From Klebsormidium nitens (taxonomy: Eukaryota; Streptophyta; Klebsormidiophyceae; Klebsormidiales; Klebsormidiaceae): DNA of 64,000 nucleotides. The position numbers and the translations under genes were made by a program. Under the pieces are notes generated by a model. That model did no database searches, was not told the DNA's origin, and saw nothing but the letters and a program-made list of their open reading frames with translations. Shown here piece by piece: positions 23,201 through 35,359 of this stretch; the stretch's first letter is position 1, and each line of letters begins with the position of its first letter. The stretch spans positions 1-64,000 of the forward strand of contig DF237040.1 of assembly GCA_000708835.1 (NCBI GenBank). The letters are read 5' to 3'.

Positions 23201-26200
23201 CGTCGTTTTCAGTGCTGATTTCTGTCGCATTAGAATCCGTGAAGACAAATTTCAAGGGCGTTCGAGCGTTTCGAGGGCTATCACCAGCCGCAACTTTCGT
23301 GGTGGCTAAAGCAGACGTTCGTAACGGATACCCTTTCTGTTTGTGTGAAACATGCCCCGCACATATAATCGAACTTCGGTGGTTCGAAGACGGCAAGCTT
23401 GCAAACATCAGGAGATTGCAAAGGTCGCCAGTTTCCCCTGCTGCCTAAGAGACGTATCCCACCGGTTTTCATCTTCTCAGGCTTCCTGTTTTCAACTCTT
23501 CGTCGATCTTCCGCCTCCAACTTCTAAAGCAGATTACCTGGTGCCTCATCTGCACACAAATGGCTTTTCATGTTTCTCGAACCTTAAGTCAATCGCTTTT
23601 CTTGCACATGTTCTGTCACGTCATAAGCCTCCACTTTTCAACCCACAGGTGGCGTTCTCTGATTCTCAGTACCGTAGGCGAAGTCGCCCCAACCGCCGCA
23701 ATACGTTCATTTCCTTTTTCTCTCCCCCGACCTTCACCGCTGGGTGACTGGCAAGTCGGGGTTTTCTTTGGTTAATTCTACTTCTTATATCCATTTCACT
23801 CTGGGACTCATTGGTGACATTTTTTGACGATACAGTACGTCAGTTCTGCTCGGTTCCTCTCCAGGTCGTGTTCCTGCTCAACACTCCCAAAGAGGTCCCC
23901 TGGTGCCCCATCACACTTTCCTCAGATCTCACGGTCTCAGGTTTTTTTTTTCACCGCTTTTCAGCACTTCCAATTATCCGAGTATTTCTCCAGGACGTAC
24001 TCCTGCCCAACACCCCCCCAAGAGGTGCCCTGGTGCCTCATCACACCTTCCTAAGATCTCACGATCTTAGGTCTAGTTTTTCACCGCGTTTTAGCACTTC
24101 CAATTCTTTGAACATTTCTCCAGGTTGTGTTCCTGCTGAAGACCCCCAAAGAGGTCCCCTGGTAACTCATAACCATATATCTTATATGTTACGCTCTTAG
24201 GTTTCTATGTCACCACGTTTTAGCACTTCCATGAGTTCGAGATATCTCTTCAGGTCGTTTTCCTGCTCAACACCCCCCAAGAGGTCCCCTGGTGCCTCAT
24301 CCTCCCCGCCGATGAGCCCGTCGCGTTCGCCGTTCTTCCTGAGTTCCGCCAGGCCGCCTTTGCGAGCGCAGTCGTCAGCGCGCTCGTCATGTGGATCTGC
24401 AAGGGCATTGCCATCGCGGATCCCCTCCTGCTTAAGGGAGAGGTAGGCTGCTCTTGGGGGTTTTGCCTGTTTCGTGCTTCAGACGTGTCATCGGCCCTCT
24501 TCGTAAGGCGGTCAGCAGTCTTGTCATGTGGATCTGCACGTCGGCATTTCGCTCCTGCTCAATGAAGAGGTGAGGGTATAGGATAGGTATTCGGAGAGTG
24601 GGGTTGAAAATTACAGAGTTCGATGTGTTCTCGAGTGGCAAGGAGCTGACATTTGTCAGCTTCAACGGCAAGGGCACCAATATTGCGGACTCAGCTTGCT
24701 GAAAAAGGGGGGAGGTGGGCGAGTTGGTGAATAGATTTCTAGTCGTCAGTTGCTAAGCTGTGAGCTATGAAGGCCGTCTTTGAAAGCGCGTCCGTTTATC
24801 ACTTCCAACGAACTAGAAGTATGACACTATGTAACCCTCCTCGAACAGTAATCCCTCGATCGCCCTCGCTGCCCTTCTTCTGCTCGGCTCTCTCTTCTCG
24901 CTCTGCGCAGTTCTCGGAAGCTTGCACGGCACCAAACTCCTGGATCCTGTGAACCAGTGAATCGTCAAGTTCTTGAGACTTATTTCGCTTCTGCATTGAG
25001 CAGCGATCGCCCTCCCTGCCCTCCCCTTGACCCTCCTTCTCTACTTTCTTCACTCAAGTATGCACCTTTTATAAAGTAACATTACTGCACCGCATAGGAA
25101 ATACATGTTTGTATCCCAGTGATTAAATGCTCAAGCGAAACCCTTTGTTACTTTCTGCAGGAAGCGGCGATCGCCCTCGCCGCTCTCCCCTTGGGCCTCC
25201 TCTCCATCCTCTTCACCGGCTCAGTCGCGCGGTCCGCCGTCGCCTCCCTGTACGGCGTACGGGACCGTTTCCCGATCCCCCTCCCAATGCCGGGGTTAGG
25301 GGCCATCGGCATGACGGCCGGACTGCGGGGAGTGCTGCCTAGCAGGGCAGCACTCATTGACATCCCCCTCGCTGGTGAGAGGTCAAGCGAAGGCATTTTC
25401 ACTTCATTCAAAGGGAAGGGAAAGACAAGTGCCTGTTCTAGTTGAGGCAGAAGATGTTTGTAACTTCTGTTCTTTGAAATGACGGCCTGACTGCGGGGGA
25501 TGCTGCCTGGCAGGCGGCGCTGATTGACATCCCCCTCCCCTGTGAGAGGTCAAGCAAAGGCGTGCAGTATACCTTCTGCGCCTAGTTCTATTGCTCTCAT
25601 GACCAAAGGAGAAAAGGAGATGCTTAAACTTGCTGCGGGAGGTGCCTCGCATAGGGCAGCCCTCAGGGAACTCCCCGCTTCGTGGGTGAGAGCTGATATC
25701 GAAGTGCACCGTTTTGAGGCTTCTGCTCAATCATTTTGTCGGAGCGCTTGTGCCTACTCCTCAAAACGTAGGACTGCAGACCGTACCATCTAGTTCAAAA
25801 TTTGATCGACAACGATACTAGATCAGCTCCTTTCTACTTTGACTCTGCTTGGCCTTGAACCGAAAGATTCCCTCAGCAAGGCGGCTTTACTTGCCCGTGC
25901 TCTAACGTCTGTCCGGCAGTCCGGCTGGCTGTAGAGAAGCTGTTTCGAGAAACTCCTTACCGAGTTGCCTGTGGCTACGACAAGCCTTGAAGAGTCGCTA
26001 TCCGGTCAAGGACGGGTTTCACGGAGAGAGTATTGGTTGACTTCAAATGCTCCCTTGCTACGTCACTTGCCGCTTGTGAATGCTTGTCTCGCAACTTATC
26101 GGACCAGACGTCTCTTTCAATCTCCCAACTCTCTACCTTGCTGTGCTTACACGACAGACAGTCCCTCTACTAGGCCAGAAGTGTGCAGCACGATCCTCAT

Positions 26201-29200
26201 TCCCTGGTCAAGTTTTTGGGCGCAGGTTCTCTAGCGACTGCCGTCACCTCCGTCGCCATGATCACCAGCTCCCACTCCTGGCTCGCCTGGCGCTTCCCGC
26301 AGTCGGGGCCCCTCATCCTAGTTCCGCCCGAGACGCTCCACCACTCGTTCGTCCTCTCGTACCTGGTACGCGATTCTCGCGCACCTTAAACTCGCACCCA
26401 ACATGTTGCACGGCCACTCTGCAATTCATAAGGTGCCAACTTCGCGGAAGTCGACGACATATCGAGTTTTTTTATTAAATAAGAGCTTTTCTTTTCTTTT
26501 CTTTTCACTCTTACTTGTATTGTACACCGTACATGCTATGCTTGTCACATACTAAGAATATTTAAACCGCGTATCAAGCCTTAGACTCCATAGATGCGAC
26601 GCGTTTGACTATGCATCATATGCATATTAGAATCATGTGATGCAACTTATAACAAAAACTTGTTCCCGGCCTTTGTGGGAACTATCGAACCATCCATTGA
26701 ACAACATTTTGCGTGCGAGGTTTTAAGGGGCACAAGACTAACCAGTCCCGGAACTGCGTCTTTCTTGCTTTTCCCTTATCTCTCAGATTGACTTGGCCCT
26801 GCGTGGTTTGTCGTATGTCGTACTATCCCGCCTCTCTTGTCTCGGTACGCCGCTTGTACGCTCCTTAAAAAGAACTGGTTGTACCCCCGCTCGCCCTTTT
26901 TGTGCAGGTCTTCCAGCTGCAAAAGGCGTCTGTCGTCGGCCCCGGTGACGTCATCTACATGGCGATCCACCCGCTCGCTTTCGCAGGTACGTGACGTCAC
27001 TTGTTGGGGTCGGCCTTCAAGGTCTGACGGCACCCTGAGTGTGGACGTGACCCATGTATCGATCCGTTTCAAGTTGGTGCCACTTTCAATGTGGTGCCAT
27101 TTTCGATGAGGTGCCAGAGACTAGGCTTTGGCAGATGTTCATGCCGGTTCGCAGTGACGTCACCCTCCTATGTTTTAGGCCCCAAGCTTGTGCTAGCCCT
27201 CTACTGCATGCAAATGCTGGCAGGCACATCGCTTCGCATTTTAGCCACCACCTTAAAGCTGTTAAACCGGCGACCTCCAAACAGTCTTTCCTCAACCACC
27301 GCCAACCTCACGGCCGAGAATCTTCAGGCTCTTTTTCGGAGCCAGGATAGCCGCACAGCTGATGGAAGGCACACGAATTTGGTCGTTCTTGGTATTTTTC
27401 CGAGCTTCAATTCCATCACTGGCTCGTTCAATAGAGGATGCTGACTGAAAGCGTTTCTTTTCTTTAACGAGAGCCTCAGAACCACGGTTGAGTTCGTCCA
27501 ACTCAGCAAGTATGGAGCATTGGTTATGACAACGGGGTTTCGCACGTGTGGCCGCAAATTCCTTACTGCCTCCATCTACGTGCTACTCCTTTTGGGCGTC
27601 TCGGCCGCAGGGGCGTACTCCTTTCCTCCACTTTGCATGCTGTTATGGGAACCTCTTTTGAGTCCGTTTCAACCCCGGAATAGCGTCTGTAAATCTCTAC
27701 CTTTTGTCTGCATGCTCTGATGGGGACTCGTTTGATCGTGCAGGTTTGCTAGGCCTGAACGCCACCGCTCTGAGCCTGCTGCCCCTCTCCAAGACGGACG
27801 GCGGCCGGATCGCGCAGGGGCTCTTTGGGCGCCAGGGGCATCTGCTGGCAACGGCCGCCACCTTTGTGAGTTCCGTTGGATCGGAGTTCCATTGGTTTGG
27901 GGGCTAGACACGTGCATTTGGAAACGGAATGGAACATATCTTTGTGAAGTTGGGCGTCAGGCGCTCATTTTCGTCGAATGAGCTGGAGGCAAATTATGGT
28001 CAGAAACGAAAAGAAAAGTGTTGTTCAAGATTGAGCTTGTCACGTACTGATATTGAAAAAATCAGATGATGCCGATGCAGCAAGGGCGCAACTTAGACGT
28101 CGACATGCAAGGTGCCGCCCCGCAGGCTCTCAGTAGTGACTGTCACTTCCGAAAAAGCAGGCTGTAATCGACGCGGTCAGATTCCTCCGGAGTCTTGCTA
28201 GTCTTTGTTGATTTGGTGTATTTAAGATGCAGAGAGCACGTCCGCAAGGCGAAATTCTGTTTGCTGTTTGAGATGTGATACTGTGAGACAGCTTCGTACA
28301 AGCAATTGCATTGGAGCAGACGGAACACGTGCTCGATGGACGCGTCATTTCACGACACGCTTTGCGTTCTCGAGCATTCAAATACGCTTTCATTGACCAG
28401 CTTCAGTAGGAGATTCTTGTCAACAAAGTGCGTCGCGGAAATCAAAGTGAACGGCGTTTGTGTAGACGACGAATCAGTCTTGCTTACGCCATGTCCGTTC
28501 TGCAACAGGCGCTCGTCTTGGTCGGCTTCATCTTCGGAGACACGGCGCTGTCTGTCGCGTGAGTGCCGCTCCTTAGGTCCCTTTCCTGCGCTTTTGGACC
28601 GCCTCGTACATGGAAACACTTTCAAAGTCCGCGTGCCTTCGGAAATTGAATTTGTGGACTTCCAAAGGGCAGCCCGCGTCTTCTTGGATACAAAGGCTCA
28701 TTCTTCGCGCCCACGAAGCTACCGTCGGCATAAAATTCGACGGAAAAGTTATGCGACAAAGCCGGCGGCATCCCTTCTGGCTCCGACATTTCAATGCTAG
28801 CTTCCCCTTCGAATATGTTTAAATCCGTCCAAATCGTGCCACGACATCCCGCTTACCTCGACGCTTTCAGATATTGAACAGGGACTACGCGGGCACTGGC
28901 ACATTGCGCCGGACAAGTACTGGAACTCGCCCACTGTTGGACAGCTTTTTTTGCGACTTCGATCGGTTGGGATTGACCCAGTTATGGCCCCTTGCTCGAA
29001 GTCCAAAAAAACGTCGAAATCGATGATTCTGACGCAGCCAGCTTTCGTCTTAGGCAGACCCTGACGCCAGGTGTCGCATGGCACTGCAAACCTGTTTCTC
29101 TGATTCATTGGACGAATTTGAGAAACATCCAAAGCAATTATGCGGAAGCGACCAGAAGTTGAAAAGGGGACGCTTTTGTTTGCACAGGTTGTACGCGTAC

Positions 29201-29680
29201 AACTGGAACGACAACCGGGGGGAGTGGTACCAGAAGGATGAGGTGAGCCCGTCAGTATGTTTGAGTTGCATTCCCCTGGCAAGAGAGATGCAGAGGATGA
29301 GGAACGAAATGTTTGGCATCTGTCTTCAAAAGGCGCGTCGTCAACGTACAAAGCCTTCCGTTAGTCCGTCAGACCTTTCTACTTGCGCGTCCGCCGGCGC
29401 ACACGAACACCTCTTCTATTTGTGTCTCCGACCTGTGACTCGTGTCCGCCTTGGCGGCTTTGACGACACGCATAAGCGGTGAGCGAACATTGTGGTTGAT
29501 CTGCGTCGTGCGGCTTTGCAGGTTTCGGACGTGGGCTTCCTGCGGACCTTCGTCGCGTTCGTCACGATGGCCTTGGGGGTCATCGTGCTATCGCCGACGT
29601 TCAGCTGGATCCCGTTCCACTCCCTGGTCAAGTCGGCGAACCACGTGCAAACGCTGTTGCCAACGTGGGGGAACATGTGA
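20258..29680 (+). CDS. EGY3: EGY3-like chloroplast S2P-type pseudoprotease, about twelve exons
   Basis: A polytopic relative of site-2 proteases. Exons: 20258-21226, 21783-21870, 21975-22076, 22821-22915, 24254-24442, 25161-25374, 26226-26365, 26908-26986, 27744-27865, 28509-28558, 29188-29242, 29522-29680. Phases close to about 753 residues. The 21871 donor (GTCAAA) is weak, so exons 2-3 are tentative. The Arg/Ser-rich N-terminus fits plastid import; an acidic, Lys-rich region follows. EGY3 matches: YGVRDRFPIPLPMPG, GVLPSRAALIDIPLAG, HPLAFAGLLGLNATALSLLP, TDGGRIAQGLFGR, and a hydrophobic C-terminus ending WGNM. The HExxH position reads GSVARSAVASLYGV, without His or Glu, and the NPDG-type motif is not intact. 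Catalysis is therefore unlikely, as in plant EGY3, which is linked to heat/oxidative signalling. Exon edges are repeated in the flanking introns (listed separately). The identification rests on remembered family sequence. Confidence 0.85.
23840..24300 (+). repeat. 130 bp tandem array carrying three decoy copies of an EGY3 exon start
   Basis: The splice acceptor plus the first about 40 bp of the exon at 24254 (reading VVFLLNTPQEVPWC) occurs four times. Starts are 23865, 23994, 24124 and 24254, giving periods of 129, 130 and 130 bp. Each copy keeps CAG and the block TCCTGCTCAACACYCCC..GAGGTCCCCTGG. The intron-derived part TTTTAGCACTTCCA also repeats. Only the last copy continues into the full exon; the upstream three soon diverge or meet stops. 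Confidence 0.88.
24495..24580 (+). repeat. Degenerate echo of an EGY3 exon end
   Basis: GTCAGCAGTCTTGTCATGTG and GATCTGCA, followed by a decayed tail and AAGAGGTGAGG, copy the 3' part of the exon at 24254-24442, including its donor. The shared CATGTGGATCTGC lies 137 bp downstream of the original. The reading frame is lost in the tail. Confidence 0.75.
24850..25060 (+). repeat. Two degenerate echoes of the start of the 25161 exon
   Basis: CGATCGCCCTC followed by (G/C)CTGCCCT and a CT-rich tail occurs at about 24858 and 25004. The true exon has CGATCGCCCTCGCCGCTCTC at 25168. Spacings are about 146 and 164 bp. The copies lie in the upstream intron and do not continue into the conserved membrane segment. 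Confidence 0.7.
25475..25700 (+). repeat. Two degenerate echoes of the end of the 25161 exon
   Basis: The exon end and donor at about 25313-25395 are copied 168 bp downstream, starting at 25481 (GACGGCCTGACTGCGGGG, TTGACATCCCCCTC, GTGAGAGGTCAAGC). A weaker third copy starts near 25630 (TGCTGCGGGAGGTGCC, AGGGCAGC, GGGTGAGAG). The copies sit in the downstream intron and contain decoy donors. Confidence 0.75.
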
Positions 29681-31430
29681 AATTAAGTTTGCGAGAGCGA
29701 CCTTAGCTACGTCAAAATACCCTTCTTGTATTAAGTAGACTTGCTCACGACCTCAGAGTAAGCGCCGTAGGTTTAGCGTCTAGATTGAGACCAGTCATTG
29801 TTGCAGGCTCTGTTGTCAGGCTCCGAAGCGCCTTGGCTGCCGAGCGCCTTGACTCAACTTCCACGGACGTGATAGGAAGTGAGTCCGACCGTGGACTCAA
29901 CCGCGTCGGAACAAATGTACAACGGTGAAAATCGAACATGTCTGAATGATAGGGTGTGAGCCGTACGTGTTTGACGAACTGTTGATTCTATTCATGTTTG
30001 AAGCTGCAGCATGCAACCGCTTTATCCCCCCTCCATTAGCCGGACCATTAGCCGGACCAGGAGGCCGGCTAGCCCCCCCGCTAGAGTCCAATTCTTCATG
30101 TGCTAGCCTTCGAGACCCGGCTTGGGAGCCGGGTTTCGACTTTTTCAAAAATTGGACATCCAGGATGTCCATGACGTCAGCACATCCCAGTTCGGTCTAA
30201 ATAGCTTTTTGACAGCCGGGATGCTCCAACAAAGTTGCGACGTCACATTTTAGCAGGGAAACCCCACATCCTAGGTGCGGTCTGAAAAGGCCCCAAGTGG
30301 CAAGAAGTTACCGAAATGTTGCATGTGGCAAGTGGCAAGCTAGCTAGAAGTAGGTAGGTTACATAAATATTGCTGCACTGAGTGGCCATATGGCCACAGG
30401 CTATAGCTGGATGATGTGTGAAGCACTGAGCACATCGTGACTTTCCTTCTACTGTAGGGTCACCCTAGGACTCCGGGAGGTGTCCGGGAGGCGCCCAGGC
30501 CCCAGTTTAACGGGCCCGGGCTACAAGGCACTGGGCACTGGGCAGGATTCCGAAGTTCTGTCTAGCTTCGCAGTTCCGATCGACCTGGCACTGGGCAGTG
30601 CTGTGTAGGTACTACCGTACCTACCTACCATGACCTATGTGGGTAGTATTAAAGTACCTACCGGGCCTACATGAAACTCAACAAAAATAATAGTAAGCCG
30701 AGATAATAGCAAGGTAACCGCACTGAGACGGGTAGGGTTAGCATGGTGGTTAGGGTGGGTACGGGTCCGGAGCGGGTGTTTTATTTAAGGTTAGGGTTTT
30801 TAGTGTTAGTCGGAGCTTACTATTATCTTGGCTTACTAATAACTTTCTTGAGAATTTATGCCTACATGAAACTCAACAAAAATAATATATTCCATATATT
30901 CCATGCCGATTCTACGTCGTTTCTACTTCTGGAACAGCCTCAAGCTAGAAGAGGCACGGGCAGCTTATATGTGACAATATCTGGTACGGAGCCACTGCAA
31001 ACACATATAAGTAGGAACACAGCTGTGTGCGGCATGGTGAGTAATGTTTCTAAACTGGCTGGCGGCTCCTATGGCCTTGCTTTCGCATGCATATCCTAAG
31101 CAACTTGGGCGCAGGGTGACGTTCCTCGAGACTCTGAGACCTGCAAGCACGCGAGAAAAGCAGTTTCAAAAGTTTGTCCCAAGTGGAAACAGACACGCCC
31201 TTGGAATTGGCAGGACTTCTAGATGCAAAAAAAACTGGAAGGATCAGCTTCACCAGCTCCGGGTTGAAAACGGTGCACAAAAGATACTTCCCACCGCACA
31301 GAAAACTTGACACCGCCCAGAAGTCTTTCAAAGCAACCTACTGATGTTCAACCCCGAGATACGATTGACGTTCTGGATTCACGCAGCTGTCTAAATATCC
31401 TTTAGGTTATTTAGGTATACAGCTTCTTTC
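29681..31430. other. Downstream of EGY3, non-coding
   Basis: About 29681-29950 is the 3' flank of EGY3 and is related to about 42438-42720. After that I recognise no gene. The segment 30240-30660 is made of short near-repeats (CTGGGCA, TACCTACC, GGCAAG), and 30665-30887 holds a hairpin-type repeat listed separately. Confidence 0.4.
30665..30887. repeat. MITE-like hairpin element flanked by a 28 bp direct repeat
   Basis: A 22 bp inverted repeat lies at 30692-30713 (AGTAAGCCGAGATAATAGCA..) and 30816-30837, matching at 20 of 22 positions. Outside the arms, an identical 28 bp direct repeat beginning GCCTACATGAAACTCAACAA occurs at 30665-30692 and 30860-30887. The roughly 100 bp interior has GGTTAGGGT-type tracts and no coding sequence. 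The layout resembles a short non-autonomous transposon or a composite of nested repeats. Confidence 0.6.
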
Positions 31431-34400
31431 AATGGATTGGTGTCAAGTCTGACACGTCCGAATCAGGAGACAGGAGCTGACACACACACAAGAGACGCTA
31501 AGATTAGCGAGGAGGTGCTCACATCAAGGAGACTTGTCCCTGATGGCCGGTGGCGGTCACTTTTGAACTCCATCAACACGCACCATAGAAGACGGGGAGC
31601 TCGACCTTGCTGCCATCGACGGGGTGAAACGGGAGTTGCTACGCGCTCCTGCAAGAAAAGCAAAGTCGTCAGCCCGGCTCAAAGGATTCGGGTTGAGGGT
31701 GTAACCATTGCTATCCTATGTTACGTGGCAGGTTGTGCAGAGGCCACGTCACTTCCCATGTCACTTGCCCGTACCTTCAACACTGCCGCCGTCGCAGCGG
31801 GGTGCATGTCGGCGCCACCGCTTATTGGCGAGAAATAACGTTCGAACGACATGAGGTAGTGCGGACGAGAGTCTGGGCAGATTTGCCAACAATTGACCGC
31901 TTTCTCACTTCCACCAGTTCCGCCAGCTCTTGGCCCACACCAGAGGCGGCTGAAGTAACTTGAAGCGAGATAAGAGCCATCCAGAGCGCCTCCGAGCGAC
32001 ATAGAATAGGTGAATCAGCCGGCCAATCGGCCAGTGCGTCAGAACTCAAGTTCGAGTGTTGAGCAAAAAATTCTCCTCAATCCAGAATGATCGCTGTTTC
32101 CACGACTTCCCAAATGGTCGCCAGTTCGTTCTCATCAAAACAGTTGGGCACTTCAAGTTTCGCTACAGGAGAATCAAAGCTAACCTCTCCTCAAGACCGA
32201 GCACTGAAGCGGAGACTTTGCAACGCACCTCGCAAAAGGAGCAGGCTCCTCGATCAGACACCGGGTACTACGTGCGCTGGTGTTCCCAGTATCACCCAAT
32301 CGCTCAAGTCGCCGAAGGCGGTAAGGCGGCGACCGCTCCAACAGCCGTGGCCGTCATCAACTCGAAAGCGAGGACAGGATTTGTCCCGCTCAAGCAACAC
32401 CTGGAAAAAGGCGGAACATATGAGGACGAAAAGCGCTGGGCAAAAGGCATCGAGACACAAAAAGCTTACACGGAAGAGGGTGAGAAATAACGGATAAGTA
32501 CGCCAACCTGTCCTAGTGGCACGCGCTGAAGTGAAGAAGACAGTCGAGCATCTACTTGGCCAAGGGGCGAACGCAGGGCGGAGCTAGCAAAGCAAACCCA
32601 CTGAAGTACCAGCTTTTGCCAGCTCTCTTGAAGGAATCCAGAGTAGCATCTTCAGCAACACAACATGTTACATTGATTCTCCGCCCCGGCTATGCCTTCC
32701 TGTGCCCGCCCCTACCATGAATGCGTCCAAGTAGGCTTGCCGCGCTAAGCTCAGAACAAAAGCGTTGAGCTCGTTCCAAGACGAAATATCTTACCTGGGG
32801 TCGAGTTCTCATCGCAGAAAGGAGCAGCGGGGGTTGAAGCGAACTCGGGAGATGGAGAGTCTCTGGCGGGCGCAAAAGTGTCATCCACGAACTGCCCGCG
32901 GCCGCGATTGCGATCAATGGGGTCAACGGGGTCTGCGGCTGGTCGCCTGCGGGAGAGGAGAAGATGTCGTCACAAAAGCACTCGAAGACAGGTGCTGACT
33001 GCTTCCTGCGCCGCTAGCGCACCTTTCGGGGCCGCGGTCTGTCCAAGACTCTGGAGGAGGTAAATCAAAGAGCTGTGCAAAGATCTTGCACGAGAGGATG
33101 TACGGAAGGCAAAGAGGACACATGTCACATGATGAAACCACAGGCGTTGCGCCACTCATGGTCAAATCCGGCAAAAACTGCGAGAAAATTCAAAGGCACA
33201 GAGAGAAGTACGTACTCTTGTCCGAAACATCCTGTCAGAAACTCCTGTCTACAGAATGCTCGTGAAGGGGGATGGAGGATGCAACTGAACCTGTGGCTTG
33301 ATCGAAGAACAAAGTCGCTAGAACAAATACCCTTTTCGAGCCAACTAAAGTGGAGGGTGTTTCGCGCTTCACCTTAACCTGGAAGGTGGCGAGGAGTGCG
33401 CCCGATTGCTCGGAGGAGCGCTTTGATCGGGACCACGGCCTGAAAGCAACCCTCGGAAGTGGATGCGGACGCAGCCCCTCTGCAAGAAAAGGAATGCGCT
33501 CACAAAAAGGTCTGGCAACGAAATCTACTCAAAGCGTGACCAGCCTGGGACACTCGCGTACTGCGCCGGGGACACAGGTGACCTCAGCCCAAGCTGTTGT
33601 GGGGCAATGTAGAAGCTAGGGGCACGCACGTGCATTTGTTCGTCCGGAGCCATTCGTGACAGGCCGGCGCTCGTCCCTTTTCCCTCCCCTCCAGCCCTGG
33701 TAGCGATTTAGGCTGCGCTTTGCAAGCCTCAACAGGATTTAAGATCAAAGACGTCTTTCTTGAGTTGAGTTGGGCTTCACAAAATCTCTCAGAAAGACGT
33801 TGGGTCTCACGCTAACAGGAGTTCGTAAGTCACAAGGATGCACCTTTTCTTCCCGAATGACCAACCGAGGTGAGTACAGAATGTCCAAGAACGTTGCCCA
33901 GACCACAAGAAGAAAGGTTAATAGACAGATTGTTGGCTACCTAAAGATGAGCAGGCGCCGATAGACCGGCAGCAAACTGGTCAGAAGATCTTGCCACACC
34001 TTTGAATGCCTACCTGCAACAAGTGACTCCGAGGGTTACCAGCCACGGCTGGACCGAGATGACAATCATCTGATGAACGGACACCGGAGAGGACATCCGA
34101 CTCGATGCAAGAAGAAGTAGCGCGGCTTGGATCATCGCTATCTTCCCCGCTGGTCATCACGAACCCGGTCAGAGTTTGTCAGAACTTCGTGAGAAGCAGT
34201 TCGAGGGTATATTAGCACAGCTCGACCTATTACTATGTGCCCCGCCCTCAAAATTCTGGTTTTCAGATCCCAGTGGATGGAGACCTACTGGAAATCTTCG
34301 AGCTTGCGATCGCTCTTTCCCGTTCTGATTGACCGGGTCAAACTGATCGAGGTTCGGGCCAAGGACTACCAATAAAACAGCCTACTTCTGAAACATGAAC

Positions 34401-35359
34401 AACAACAACAGGGAGGAAAGATAACAGCAACCGCGTCCCCAACAAGTCCTCCAGGTACCGAGATGGCGAATTCTTTTTGAGCGACTGCAACGGAACGAAG
34501 TCAGGATGTTGAACAGGATACAGCTTCACTGGCCGCCCTTTTTCTCTTACCGAAATGGTTGTCGTGAAAGCTTGTGTGACGAATCCACAGAATGAGAGGA
34601 CCTCTCAGTTTCAAAATGCGTCAATCCGGCCGCACACGATTCTGTCCGCTTCCTAGGACATTTCCGGCGGAACGTTCTAGGCCGTTCTGAAAGTCCCAGT
34701 GCGGACCAATTTCCCTGCAGAATTCACGACCCAAAAACCGCCGCATAGACTTACCACTTGGGCTACTCCAGCCACCAGCCACCGTACCACATATCCGACA
34801 AACTTGAGTGCCGTTTCTGAACTCACCGCTCGATGTACGGACCGTACGGTACTCCAATCAGCCCGAGGGGCGCGCGCGGGCATGTCGCCCGGCCGGGATG
34901 CAGCGCTTGCCGGCCGCGCTTTCGCGGTGCAGCCCGGCCGCCGGCCGGCAGGCGCAGAATGTACACGTAATAATGTGCCCAAATCGGCCCTGCGGAAAGA
35001 AGAGACATGGCATCGAGGCGATGACAATAAACGAAGACCTTCAGGACATGTGAAGTGGTAACTTGAGGTCTTGACTCCAGATTGTTTCCAAGGACATGCA
35101 CTACGGCTCCACCCGTTCCCATGGCGGTTACCATGGAATCTGGACTTCCTTGAATTGATTGTCGATCTGTCGACGACAGTGAAAAAGTCGGACTCTGCAA
35201 CTATGCTGCGGTCAAGGACCTGGAGGAACAAAGAAAGAAATTGCAAAGAAGAAATGACAAGTATTCTGTGTCGGAAGAAGCACTTGTGGAGAAGGTAACC
35301 GTCAGGATCATCCGAGTGTTGACGAGGATCATTGCCGGTGCTGAGGAAAGAGTCGTGCC
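31431..35359. other. About 4 kb without a recognised gene
   Basis: Both strands hold several open frames of 60-190 codons, but none shows a known domain, a signal peptide in a sensible context, or phase-compatible splice sites. Parts (about 31500-33600) are GC-balanced with long open frames and might be decayed exons or an old mobile element; I cannot assign them. Around 34840-34990 there is a GC-rich, CCGGCC-dense tract. The right limit is the breakpoint of the F-box duplication. Confidence 0.35.

Noticed and set aside
30730-30810. TTAGGG/GGTTAGGG-like words suggesting an interstitial telomere
   Set aside because: Only a few irregular words (GGGTTAG, GGTTAGGG) with no regular six- or seven-base period; better explained as part of the short repeat-rich tract.
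31437-33620. Several open frames of 60-145 codons as possible genes
   Set aside because: They overlap on both strands, lack recognisable domains, and I found no phase-consistent splice sites joining them.
34677-35246. Minus-strand open frame of about 189 codons
   Set aside because: No ATG-anchored protein with domain resemblance. Part overlaps the CCGGCC-rich tract that keeps several frames open, and it adjoins the F-box duplication breakpoint.
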